A stretch of DNA of 32,080 nucleotides, from assembly GCA_904391645.1 (NCBI GenBank), contig CAJFMJ010000006.1, positions 1-32,080 on the forward strand. Reading direction: 5' to 3'. Position numbers and translations under genes: made by a program. Source of the stretch: an uncultured Neglectibacter sp. (lineage in GTDB: Bacteria; Bacillota; Clostridia; Oscillospirales; Acutalibacteraceae). The notes beneath the pieces are model-generated. The model saw only the letters and a list, made by a program, of their open reading frames with translations. It did no database searches and was not told where the DNA came from. Position 1 is the stretch's first letter. Each line of letters starts with the position of its first letter. This document shows positions 1-6,694 of this stretch, piece after piece.

Positions 1-2
1 GC

Positions 3-395
3 GTGTTCCTGTGCGCGGCAGCGCTGATTGTTTCCTTTGCCCTGAACGGCGAGTGGTGGGTCAAGGTGCTGGCTGTGGGCGTGGCCGTGTACTACGGCTA
101 TAAGATCTTCAACGCCCCCCATGTGATGGAGAAGACCCAGCGCCGGGTGTACGACCGGGGCATCTCCTCCACGGCCCACTATGCCTTCTATGACGAGGCC
201 TTCCGGGTGTCGGGCATCCAGTCGGCCAGTGTGTTCCCCTATTTCCAGATCACCGATATCCGCCGGCACAAGCAGCACCTGTATTTGTACTACGGCCCGG
301 AAAACGCCTACATGGTGGACAAGAACGGGTTCTCCAAGGGCAGCTATGAGGAGTTTGTGAAGTTCCTGGCGGAAAAGACCGGGAAAAAGTTCTAA
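3..395 (+). CDS. YcxB-like membrane protein, 5'-partial
   Basis: The reading frame is open to the left edge of the window, so the true start lies outside. The visible 130 residues begin with a hydrophobic stretch of two closely spaced membrane segments (about residues 1-37). A soluble domain follows, rich in aromatic residues and beta-strand-like (FYDEAFRVSG, FPYFQITDIRRH, LYLYYGPENAYMVDKNGF), and it ends in a short helix (EEFVKFLAEKTGKKF). This matches the C-terminal part of YcxB-like proteins, whose function is unknown. The stop is 11 bases before the nucleosidase start, so it is probably the upstream member of the same operon. The family call rests on pattern recognition. Confidence 0.6.
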   Translation: MFLCAAALIVSFALNGEWWVKVLAVGVAVYYGYKIFNAPHVMEKTQRRVYDRGISSTAHYAFYDEAFRVSGIQSASVFPYFQITDIRRHKQHLYLYYGPENAYMVDKNGFSKGSYEEFVKFLAEKTGKKF

Positions 396-406
396 GGAGG
401 CCCGTT

Positions 407-1120
407 ATGGAACAGCGACCCATGGGCGTCATTGGCGCCATGAAAATTGAGGTGGACGCCATCCTCTCTGCACTGGAAGAGGCCCAGGAGAAAGTCCACG
501 GCAATATGGTGTTCACCAGCGGCCGGCTTTCCGGCGTGCCGGTGGTGGTGGCCCAGTGTTCCCCCGGCAAGGTGAACGCCGCCCTGTGCACCCAGGCCCT
601 GATTGATTTCTATGCCCCCCGGCTGGTGTTGAACATCGGCGTGGCGGGAGGCATCGGGGAAAACGTCCACATCGGGGACGTGGTCATCGCCACCGCCTGT
701 GTGGAGTACGACTTTGACACCAGCGCACTGGACCAGTGCTCGGCCGGCCAGATGTCCGTCCCCGGCCAGGAAGGGCTGCTGGACCAGTTCCCCTGCGACG
801 AAGCTGCGGCCAACATTCTGGCGGCTGCCGGGGAGGGGCTGTACGGCCATGCCCACCGGGGCGTGGTGGCCACCGGCGACAAGTTTGTGGCGGACCCCCA
901 GGTGGGGGAGTGGCTCCAGAAGGAGTTTGGCGCCCTGGCTTGCGAAATGGAAGGCGGCGCCATTGCCCACGCCTGCCTGATGAACAACGTGCCCTGCGCT
1001 GTGCTGCGGACCATCTCCGACAATGCCCACGACAGCGAAACCGTGGACTTCCTCACCTTTGCGGCCAGCTCCGCCCAAAAGGCCCAGCAGCTGCTGGGGG
1101 AAGTCCTGCCCCGGTTGTGA
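407..1120 (+). CDS. mtnN: 5'-methylthioadenosine/S-adenosylhomocysteine nucleosidase
   Basis: This cytoplasmic enzyme hydrolyses methylthioadenosine and S-adenosylhomocysteine to adenine and the thioribose, detoxifying by-products of SAM chemistry. The 237-residue length fits the family. The N-terminal GVIGAMKIEVD carries the conserved catalytic Glu (residue 15). The nucleoside-phosphorylase signature NIGVAGGIGE is present, as is CEMEGGAIAH with the ribose-contacting Met-Glu pair. TISDNAHD supplies the catalytic Asp. The start is set by a perfect AAGGAGG seven bases upstream of the ATG at 407. The cyclase-family gene starts seven bases after the stop, so the two are likely co-transcribed. Futalosine hydrolase is a related fold, but the motifs favour MtnN. 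Confidence 0.9.
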   Translation: MEQRPMGVIGAMKIEVDAILSALEEAQEKVHGNMVFTSGRLSGVPVVVAQCSPGKVNAALCTQALIDFYAPRLVLNIGVAGGIGENVHIGDVVIATACVEYDFDTSALDQCSAGQMSVPGQEGLLDQFPCDEAAANILAAAGEGLYGHAHRGVVATGDKFVADPQVGEWLQKEFGALACEMEGGAIAHACLMNNVPCAVLRTISDNAHDSETVDFLTFAASSAQKAQQLLGEVLPRL

Positions 1121-1127
1121 GCGCGCC

Positions 1128-1712
1128 ATGAATATCTACGACCTGTCGAAAGAGGTGTTCTCGGCCGCTGTGTTCCCCGGGGACCCCGTGGCCTCCCACC
1201 AGCCCGTGCTGGAGTTGGCCAAGGGGGACGGGTGCAACCTCACCGCCCTGGCTTTGGGCAGCCACACCGGCACCCATATGGACGCCCCCAGCCACTTTGT
1301 GCCGGGAGGGAAGACCATCGACCAGGTGGAGCTTTCCCGGTGCGTGGGCCCCTGCACTCTGGTGGAAGCCCAAGGCCTCCTGACTGGGGAGTGGGCGGAG
1401 AAGGTGTTGGAAACCGGCGTCCGGCGGCTGCTCATTAAGGGGGAGGTGGAGCTCTCCCTGGAGGCTGCCCAAACGTTTGCCCAAGGGGGCTTGCTGCTGC
1501 TGGGGGTGGAAGGCATGACCGTGGGAACCCAGGAAACCGGCGCCCAGGTGCACCGGGCGCTGCTGGGCGGCCAGGTGGCCATTTTGGAAAGCTGTGTTAT
1601 GGAGGGGGTCCCGGCGGGGGAGTATTTCCTGGCAGCCCAGCCTCTCAAATACGGCGGCCTGGACGGTGCCCAAGTGCGGCCCCTGCTGGTGGAGCTGCCT
1701 GAAAAGGTTTGA
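1128..1712 (+). CDS. Cyclase-family metal-dependent hydrolase (kynurenine formamidase-like)
   Basis: The protein has 194 residues. The diagnostic motif HTGTHMDAPSHF (about residues 44-55) is the H-x-G-T-H-x-D-x-P-x-H signature of the cyclase / arylformamidase family, whose His and Asp residues bind divalent metal. The family hydrolyses formylated or cyclic amides, and the substrate here cannot be told. The frame is open upstream of 1128 inside the nucleosidase gene. The ATG at 1128 is chosen because it begins MNIYDLSKEV, the normal family N-terminus, and lies just after the mtnN stop. No strong Shine-Dalgarno is visible, which fits translational coupling. A clean terminator follows 12 bases after the stop. 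Confidence 0.82.
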   Translation: MNIYDLSKEVFSAAVFPGDPVASHQPVLELAKGDGCNLTALALGSHTGTHMDAPSHFVPGGKTIDQVELSRCVGPCTLVEAQGLLTGEWAEKVLETGVRRLLIKGEVELSLEAAQTFAQGGLLLLGVEGMTVGTQETGAQVHRALLGGQVAILESCVMEGVPAGEYFLAAQPLKYGGLDGAQVRPLLVELPEKV

Positions 1713-1723
1713 AAAATAGGGAA

Positions 1724-1750
1724 AGGGCGTGTTGCGGTACGCCCTTTTTT
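1724..1750 (+). terminator. Rho-independent terminator after the cyclase gene
   Basis: A 7-bp stem (AGGGCGT at 1724-1730 with ACGCCCT at 1739-1745) with an 8-base loop is followed by T5. It ends the mtnN-cyclase transcript, yet the next gene starts only 7-10 bases further on. Confidence 0.8.
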
Positions 1751-1756
1751 GAAAGG

Positions 1757-2473
1757 ATGATGGATGTGACCCAACTGCAACAGGCCCAGGAGTATTTGGA
1801 ACGGGAGCCCCTGTGGAACATGGATATGCTGGAACCCCTGCGCCGGGGGATGCTCCGGGTGGAGGCGGTCAGCCCCCGGGGGGTGCTGGTGTACAACATT
1901 CCGGGTGAGCTGCATATGCTGGCTTGCGACACCCGGGAGGAGGCAGAAGCCCTGTGTGCCGGCGTGGAGGAAATGGATCTGGCCACCGCCCACAGCCTGG
2001 AGAGCGCAGCCTTTTTGCAGGAGCGGTACGGCTTTGCCAAGTGCCAGCCCTGCTGCCAGGGTGCCTACTTGAAAAAAGAACCCCTGCCGGTGCCCGGGCC
2101 TTGGGAGGTCCGGCAGCTGGGGAGGAAGTTCCTGCCAGTGGTGGTGGAGCACTACCACTCCTACCCCAACCCGAAGTACCTGGGGGAGCGTCTGGACGCC
2201 GGTGTGATGCACGGCGCTTTTGAAGGCGAGGAGCTGCTGGGGTTTATCGGGATGCACTCCGAGGGCAGCGTAGGGCTGCTGGAGGTGCTGCCGGCCCATC
2301 GCCGCCGGGGGGTGGCCTCCGCGCTGCTGGCCTATATGACCAACTGGTGCCTGGAGAAAGGCTGGACGCCCTTTTCCCAGATTTATGAGGGCAATACCGC
2401 TTCCGAGGGGCTGCACCAAAAGCTGGGCTGGGAGCTGAGCCGCCAGCAGCTTTTCTGGGTGATGGACGACTAA
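1757..2473 (+). CDS. GNAT-family N-acetyltransferase
   Basis: The protein has about 238 residues. The C-terminal half holds the GNAT acetyl-CoA fold: VGLLEVLPAHRRRGVASALL is motif A with the R-R-x-G-V/A pyrophosphate loop, and it is followed by GNTASEGLHQKLGWE, the usual motif-B region. The N-terminal half resembles a second, degenerate GNAT-like domain, as in two-domain members. Substrate unknown. Start choice is not certain: ATGs at 1757 and 1760 and a GTG at 1766 all follow GAAAGG (1751-1756), and the TTG at 1709 would put the terminator inside the gene. The start lies directly behind a terminator, so transcription probably depends on read-through. It converges with the ABC operon. Confidence 0.75.
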   Translation: MMDVTQLQQAQEYLEREPLWNMDMLEPLRRGMLRVEAVSPRGVLVYNIPGELHMLACDTREEAEALCAGVEEMDLATAHSLESAAFLQERYGFAKCQPCCQGAYLKKEPLPVPGPWEVRQLGRKFLPVVVEHYHSYPNPKYLGERLDAGVMHGAFEGEELLGFIGMHSEGSVGLLEVLPAHRRRGVASALLAYMTNWCLEKGWTPFSQIYEGNTASEGLHQKLGWELSRQQLFWVMDD

Positions 2474-2500
2474 AAAGGAGGGGAAATCCCCTCCTTTTTT
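2472..2500. terminator. Bidirectional terminator between GNAT and ABC permease genes
   Basis: A near-perfect inverted repeat, AAAAAGGAGGGG / CCCCTCCTTTTTT, surrounds a 4-base loop. It has A and T tracts on both sides and sits between two convergent stop codons, so it can serve both strands. Confidence 0.9.
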
Positions 2501-2515
2501 GATGGCGTTTTGGAT

Positions 2516-3298
2516 TCAGCGGACAATGGCTCTCCGCAGCAGCAGCCAGTCAAACAGGCCAAACAGTGCTGCCAGTGCCAGCAGACTGATGAAACAGTTG
2601 GGAACGGAGTTGAAGGCAAAGTCCAGCGCCGGTGCCAGAGTGGCTTGGGCAAAGGCCTGCAGCCGCTCCCCAAAGTACAGTGTGTCCAGGGCGGTGATGG
2701 CGGGGATGCCGAAGAGCAGTACCACAGGGACGCCAGCGCCAACCAACACCTTCCCCAGCTTGTTCAACCGGTAGGACAGCATGACAATGGCATAGCCTGT
2801 ATTGGCCATGAACAACAACAGGCAGAACCCAAACAGCGCGGACAGGAAAAATCCCTGAACGGGGCTGCCGTAAGCCTGGGGATAGAGCTGCTGGAACAGG
2901 GACACGCTGAGCTGGCTGGTGTTGAACAGTTGCCCCACAAGGGAGAGCAGGGAGTGGATGATTTGATCCACCACCCCCATGAACAACGCTGTGACTCCGG
3001 CGGTGCAGAGCCGGGTGAAGAACAGCGTTTTGCGGCTGACGCCGTTTTGCAGGGAGAACCGGAAATTCTCCGTGAAGGAGTTGAGGCCTACAATAAAGAT
3101 AAAAATAGCGGAAGATGAGGTGATCCCCGACATGATCACGTTGTGTTCCTCGGTAGTTGCCCCTGTGGATGTGGAAGCCATCAGGGTGATCACCGAGTAA
3201 TTGGCCAGCAGCGTCAAGCAGAAAATGCTAAAGTAGTAGATCAGCACTGCCCAGCGCAGGTCGAAAATCTGATAGAGAAAACAGGCTTTGGCTTTCAT
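2516..3298 (-). CDS. ABC-2-type transporter permease subunit
   Basis: The 260-residue hydrophobic protein has about six predicted membrane segments (around residues 16-40, 60-76, 93-115, 147-172, 186-207 and 234-252). No sequence motif names a substrate. It lies 10 bases after the ATPase gene, and a GntR regulator of the YtrA type begins the operon. Such trios usually act in export or in resistance to antimicrobial or envelope stress. A GGGAGC Shine-Dalgarno precedes the ATG (complement of 3296-3298). The exported substrate is unknown. Confidence 0.75.
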   Translation of the reverse strand: MKAKACFLYQIFDLRWAVLIYYFSIFCLTLLANYSVITLMASTSTGATTEEHNVIMSGITSSSAIFIFIVGLNSFTENFRFSLQNGVSRKTLFFTRLCTAGVTALFMGVVDQIIHSLLSLVGQLFNTSQLSVSLFQQLYPQAYGSPVQGFFLSALFGFCLLLFMANTGYAIVMLSYRLNKLGKVLVGAGVPVVLLFGIPAITALDTLYFGERLQAFAQATLAPALDFAFNSVPNCFISLLALAALFGLFDWLLLRRAIVR

Positions 3299-3308
3299 AA
3301 ATGCTCCC

Positions 3309-4190
3309 TCACTTTCTGGGTGTGCCGGAAAAGGCGTCTTCCGGGTTGCCGGTCATCAGGATGAACAGTTTTTGCAGGTCCAGCCCGGACAATTCCAGCC
3401 CCTGGGGCAGGCCCGCCCGGTCTGGGGTGCCCAGGAGATAGGCGCTCTCCAGGCCGCCCAAACAGTCGGCGCCCAGCAGATGCTTGCCCTGGATGTACGT
3501 TTCCACCAGGCTGCGGGGCCCGCTGACCGTATACCCCTGGCGCAGCAGCTCTTCACAAGGGCCGTTTTTCAGCACCTGGCCCCGGTGGATGATGACCACG
3601 TCTTCCACCAGGGAGGCCACCTCTTCGATCAAGTGGGTGGAGATCACCACCGTGAAGGGGTGCTCCGTATACCGGGCCAGCAGGGTCTTGTAGAACAGCT
3701 CCCGGTGGTTGGCGTCCAGGCCCAGCACCGGTTCGTCCAACAGCACATAGGGTGTGTTTACCGACAGGGCCACGATCAGCTTGAAAATAGAGGTGTACCC
3801 GGTGGACAGCTTCGAAACCTTGGCGCCCACGTTCAGTTCAAAAGCGTCTGCCAGGTTCCAGGCAAAGTCCATGTCAAAGTCGGGGTAAAACTGCTTGGTC
3901 CACCGGAAAGCGTCCTTTACCTTCATGGAATCGGGATAGCAGCTGGGTTCGCTCATCAGGTACATCTTGGAAAGGGCACGGTCGTTGTTGTGCACCGGTT
4001 CCCCGTCCAGGGTGACGCTGCCCCCGTTGGGGAAGATCCGGTCGGTGAGGATGTTCAGCAAAGTGGATTTCCCTGCGCCGTTTCGCCCCAGCAGCCCGTA
4101 GATCTTGCCCTCCTCCAGGGTGAGGCTCACGTTTTGCAAAGCCTGCACCGGGCCGAAGTTTTTGCTTACCTGGTTGATGACGATGCTCAT
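3309..4190 (-). CDS. ABC transporter ATP-binding protein
   Basis: The 293-residue ATPase energises the adjacent permease at the membrane. Walker A GRNGAGKST (about residues 35-43), signature LSTGYTS, Walker B YVLLDEP, and the switch His in VVISTHLIEEV are all present. The signature lacks the canonical SGG and reads STG, as in many YtrB/bacitracin-type exporters. The C-terminal ~70 residues are a poorly conserved extension. The start overlaps the GntR stop by four bases (ATGA) and carries AAGGAGG, so the two are translationally coupled. Confidence 0.92.
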   Translation of the reverse strand: MSIVINQVSKNFGPVQALQNVSLTLEEGKIYGLLGRNGAGKSTLLNILTDRIFPNGGSVTLDGEPVHNNDRALSKMYLMSEPSCYPDSMKVKDAFRWTKQFYPDFDMDFAWNLADAFELNVGAKVSKLSTGYTSIFKLIVALSVNTPYVLLDEPVLGLDANHRELFYKTLLARYTEHPFTVVISTHLIEEVASLVEDVVIIHRGQVLKNGPCEELLRQGYTVSGPRSLVETYIQGKHLLGADCLGGLESAYLLGTPDRAGLPQGLELSGLDLQKLFILMTGNPEDAFSGTPRK

Positions 4191-4576
4191 ACAATCTCCT
4201 CCTTTTCCTCTTGGGCAAATCCCCGGTCGATGAGCCGTTGAAGCTCTTCCCGAGAAAGCCCCAGGCGTTTGGCCTCTTCGATCATCGAGGCTACAAAATG
4301 GTCGTAAAACCCTTCTTTCCGTTTGGCGCGGAGGGCCTCCACCGCACCCTGTGCCACAAACATACCAACTCCCCTTTTCTTGTAGACCACCCCGGCGTCT
4401 ACCAGCAGGTTGATGCCCTTGAGGGCTGTGGCGGGGTTGATCTTATACAGCACGGAAAACTCTGTGATGGAGGGGATCTGGCTTTCCTCCGGGAAGGCTC
4501 CAGAGAGGATGCTGTCCTCCAGCCCTTCGGCGATCTGTTGGAAAATCGGCTTTTCCGAGTTGAAATCCAGTTCCAT
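4187..4576 (-). CDS. GntR-family transcriptional regulator, YtrA type
   Basis: The 129-residue regulator opens with the typical GntR winged helix-turn-helix (PIFQQIAEGLEDSILSGAF, then IPSITEFSVLYKINPATALK, then a wing KKRGVGMFV). It has only a ~50-residue C-terminal tail in place of an effector domain, the hallmark of the YtrA subfamily. These repress the ABC operon they begin and are relieved by cell-envelope-active compounds. A perfect inverted repeat lies over the start of transcription, supporting autorepression. A GGAGG site sits seven bases before the ATG. Confidence 0.9.
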   Translation of the reverse strand: MELDFNSEKPIFQQIAEGLEDSILSGAFPEESQIPSITEFSVLYKINPATALKGINLLVDAGVVYKKRGVGMFVAQGAVEALRAKRKEGFYDHFVASMIEEAKRLGLSREELQRLIDRGFAQEEKEEIV

Positions 4577-4599
4577 GGCTGCCTCCTATCTTGATTGGT

Positions 4600-4621
4600 T
4601 AGTTAGTTGAGTAACTAACTA
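4600..4621. promoter_or_regulatory. Probable GntR/YtrA operator
   Basis: This is a perfect 9-bp inverted repeat, TAGTTAGTT / AACTAACTA, separated by GAGT. It starts seven bases downstream of the -10 box and so covers the transcription start of the GntR-ABC operon. The position and symmetry fit an autorepressor site. Confidence 0.8.
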
Positions 4622-4628
4622 CAATGCT

Positions 4629-4657
4629 ATGATACCAGTGCCCTTCCTGGTTGTCAA
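4629..4657 (-). promoter_or_regulatory. Sigma-A promoter of the GntR-ABC operon
   Basis: On the minus strand there is TTGACA (4652-4657), a 17-bp spacer and TATCAT (4629-4634). The operator lies immediately downstream. Confidence 0.85.
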
Positions 4658-4660
4658 GGG

Positions 4661-5179
4661 GTGGGCCGGAAATTTTTTCATGGGGGCTGGGGGAGATTCC
4701 CCTTGACGGCAGCCCGGGGAAAGGCTACCATAAAAGAAACGACACCGGGCTGGGATTGCCTGCCCTTTGAGGAGCGGGCTCGGGCGGAGCTTTCCCAGTA
4801 TGACAGGGTGGTGTTTGGCTCCAGCCTGCGGGCGGGGAGCATCCGGAAGCTTTCCTGGCTGAAAAAGCAGCTGCCGGGGCTTTCCAGCAAACGGGTTGCG
4901 GTGTTTTTCACAGGGGCAATGGGGCCCGATGAAAAGGCCATTGCCCAGTGCGTGGAGAAAAATTTCACCCGGGCGGAGCTTTCCCAGGTGCAGCCCTTTT
5001 ACCTGTGGGGCGGCATGAACTATGGGTCCATGGCCGGCCTGGACAAGTGGATGATGTCCGTGTTCCGGAAGATGCTGGCGTCCAAGAAAAACCCCACTCA
5101 AGAGGACAAGTTGGCCGCCTCCTTTGACAAAGCAGACCGGAAGTATCTGGCTCCCTTGGAGGAGTACCTCACCCGGTAA
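4661..5179 (+). pseudogene. Flavodoxin-like protein, N-terminus degraded or missing
   Basis: From about residue 35 the product reads like the body of a flavodoxin-domain protein of the protoporphyrinogen-oxidase/HemG-like type: WDCLPFEE, YDRVVFGSSLRAGSI, KRVAVFFTGAMGPDE, FYLWGGMNYGSM, then a helical C-terminus. The first strand and the FMN phosphate-binding loop (a T/S-x-T-G-x-T pattern) should occupy the first ~15 residues and are absent. The only upstream start, GTG at 4661, has no convincing ribosome site and abuts the -35 box of the divergent GntR promoter. No ATG is in frame until the middle of the domain. It is most simply a 5'-truncated gene, or one whose start was replaced. A terminator follows the stop. 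Confidence 0.5.
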
Positions 5180-5189
5180 AACAACATGA

Positions 5190-5222
5190 AAAAAAGACCT
5201 GCCCCCAAGGGGCAGGTCTTTT
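5190..5222. terminator. Bidirectional terminator
   Basis: AAAAAGACCTGCCCC pairs with GGGGCAGGTCTTTT around a tiny loop. It lies between the flavodoxin-like gene and the convergent small membrane-protein gene. Confidence 0.9.
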
Positions 5223-5235
5223 GCTTGTAGGGCTT

Positions 5236-5604
5236 TCAGCCCAGGGTAGCGCTGACCAGGAATGCAATGAGCACCACCACGGCTGCCACCAAAACGCTCA
5301 GGGAGCCCAGCAGCCGGCCCCTCATGGGAGGGACCTTCCGAAGCAGCTTTGATTCCTCATAGGCCACTTGGGCAGCAAAGGCCGATTGGGCGGTGGAGTT
5401 GGTGGAGAGAAAACCCATCCCACTTTGGATGCGGCGGCCGCTGAAAAGCACCAGCAGCCACAGCAGCACCGTGGCAATGAGAAAGCCGAAGGCCAGGTCT
5501 TGGAACTGGCCCGCGTTTGCCCGAAAGGCCAGCAGGGCAATGGCTCCCACCTCCAGGCCGCCCACCACCAGCCCGGCAACCAGAATCTTAACAAGTCGTT
5601 TCAT
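5236..5604 (-). CDS. Small membrane protein of unknown function
   Basis: The protein has 122 residues. I do not recognise the family. It has three hydrophobic segments (about residues 5-25, 36-54 and 98-118). Between the second and third lies a soluble Ala/Glu/Lys stretch (SAFAAQVAYEESKLLRK) that could be helical. The ATG (complement of 5602-5604) is fixed by a strong AAAGGAGGG ending seven bases before it. The longer frame to 5649 has no ribosome site. It is transcribed alone from a promoter at 5648-5677. Confidence 0.7.
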   Translation of the reverse strand: MKRLVKILVAGLVVGGLEVGAIALLAFRANAGQFQDLAFGFLIATVLLWLLVLFSGRRIQSGMGFLSTNSTAQSAFAAQVAYEESKLLRKVPPMRGRLLGSLSVLVAAVVVLIAFLVSATLG

Positions 5605-5647
5605 ACAGTGTCCCTCCTTTTTTGGTTTGTGTCCATTGTGTAATTCC

Positions 5648-5677
5648 ATTATAGTGGAAGGGAAAATCCGCTGTCAA
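5648..5677 (-). promoter_or_regulatory. Promoter of the small membrane-protein gene
   Basis: The minus strand carries TTGACA (5672-5677), an 18-bp spacer and TATAAT (5648-5653), both boxes at consensus. The 210 bases between this and the next promoter (5678-5887) contain no gene or structure I can name. Confidence 0.85.
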
Positions 5678-5887
5678 GGGAAAGCTAGACAGCTGGCCCG
5701 AAAATCCCTTTCAACTATAAGAATCCCAGCAAGGCCGGTTTGGTTGCAAGGGATGCACAATTTTTTTCAAAGACCATGCCGGGGGTGAAAAGAGGGAGGG
5801 ATGATAAAATCCGGTCGTTCCCGCTGGATTTCCTTTGGTTTTTTAAAAATTATTGGGAGGAAAGTCTAAAAAACTGAGCGGAACATC

Positions 5888-5916
5888 TTGTATTTTTCAG
5901 TGATGATTGTTATAAT
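5888..5916 (+). promoter_or_regulatory. Promoter of the phosphoribosyltransferase-like gene
   Basis: TTGTAT (5888-5893), a 17-bp spacer and TATAAT (5911-5916). A TG one base before the -10 box makes it an extended -10 promoter. The expected start is about 54 bases before the ATG. Confidence 0.8.
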
Positions 5917-5976
5917 TAATAAAAATACCGCTTTCCCTTGCTTGCGGGCGGGAAGGCGGCAGGGAGGTTAGCATTT

Positions 5977-6615
5977 ATGGAAAACCGCACCATGAAGATC
6001 CTGTCGCAAAACGGAAGCGTTCCGCTGAAATTGATCTATGGCCATTTTGCCACCAACCATTCCCACATCAACTGCTATTTGGACATGACCACCCTGAAGA
6101 CCCGCCAAAGCGAGGCGGAATTGGCGGCCCAAGCCCTGGTGCAGCATTACGTGGCCACCACCATCGTGGATACCATCCTGTGTTTGGACGGCACCCAGAT
6201 CATTGGCGCCTACCTGGCCAAGGAGCTGAACCAAGCCGGGTTTGTCAGCATCAACGCCCACCAGACCATCTATGTGGTCACGCCGGAGTACGATGCCACC
6301 AGCCAGCTGATTTTCCGGGACAACCTCCAGCCCATGATCCGGGACAAGCACGTGTTGATCCTCACCGCATCGGTGACCACGGGCATCAGCGTGCGCAAGG
6401 CCATGGAGTGCGTCCAGTATTACGGCGGTACGGTGGCCGGCGCCTGCGGCATTTTCAGCGCTTGCCCAGAAGTGGACGGCATGAAGATCCAGTCCATTTT
6501 CGGGCCGGAGGACATTTCTGGCTATGCCACGTACCCAGTCCACGATTGCCCCCTTTGCAAACAGAAGGCCAAGCTGGAAGCCCTGGTCAACGGCTACGGC
6601 TATTCCAAGCTGTAA
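5977..6615 (+). CDS. Phosphoribosyltransferase-fold protein (orotate-PRTase-like) with altered PRPP loop
   Basis: The 212-residue protein has the layout of type I phosphoribosyltransferases of the orotate PRTase group. An N-terminal hood region is followed by VDTILCLDGTQIIGAYLAKEL, a strand pair, and the PRPP-binding segment at residues 126-139 (VLILTASVTTGISV). The TTG turn of the PRPP loop is present, but the two acidic residues normally found before it (V-D-D or E-D) are replaced by T-A. The C-terminus adds a CPLC pair (191-194), perhaps half of a metal site. Substrate and activity are therefore uncertain. It has its own promoter and terminator. AGGGAGG precedes the ATG at 5977; an upstream in-frame start at 5938 lies too close to the transcription start. 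Confidence 0.7.
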   Translation: MENRTMKILSQNGSVPLKLIYGHFATNHSHINCYLDMTTLKTRQSEAELAAQALVQHYVATTIVDTILCLDGTQIIGAYLAKELNQAGFVSINAHQTIYVVTPEYDATSQLIFRDNLQPMIRDKHVLILTASVTTGISVRKAMECVQYYGGTVAGACGIFSACPEVDGMKIQSIFGPEDISGYATYPVHDCPLCKQKAKLEALVNGYGYSKL

Positions 6616-6634
6616 CAGCAGGAAAACGGGATAA

Positions 6635-6674
6635 CAAAAGGCACGCGGGGAAGAGTTCCTGGCGTGCCTTTTCT
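6635..6674 (+). terminator. Terminator after the PRTase-like gene
   Basis: AAAAGGCACGC (from 6635) pairs with GCGTGCCTTTTC (6662 onward) across a 15-base loop. The A tract on the left may also let it serve the converging gpsA. Confidence 0.8.
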
Positions 6675-6694
6675 GTTGGGGCGTTGCCCCCTTT

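Noticed and set aside
1136-2419. A 427-residue minus-strand frame over the cyclase and acetyltransferase genes
   Set aside because: It crosses two genes and their terminator. Its composition is that of reverse-translated GC-rich codons.
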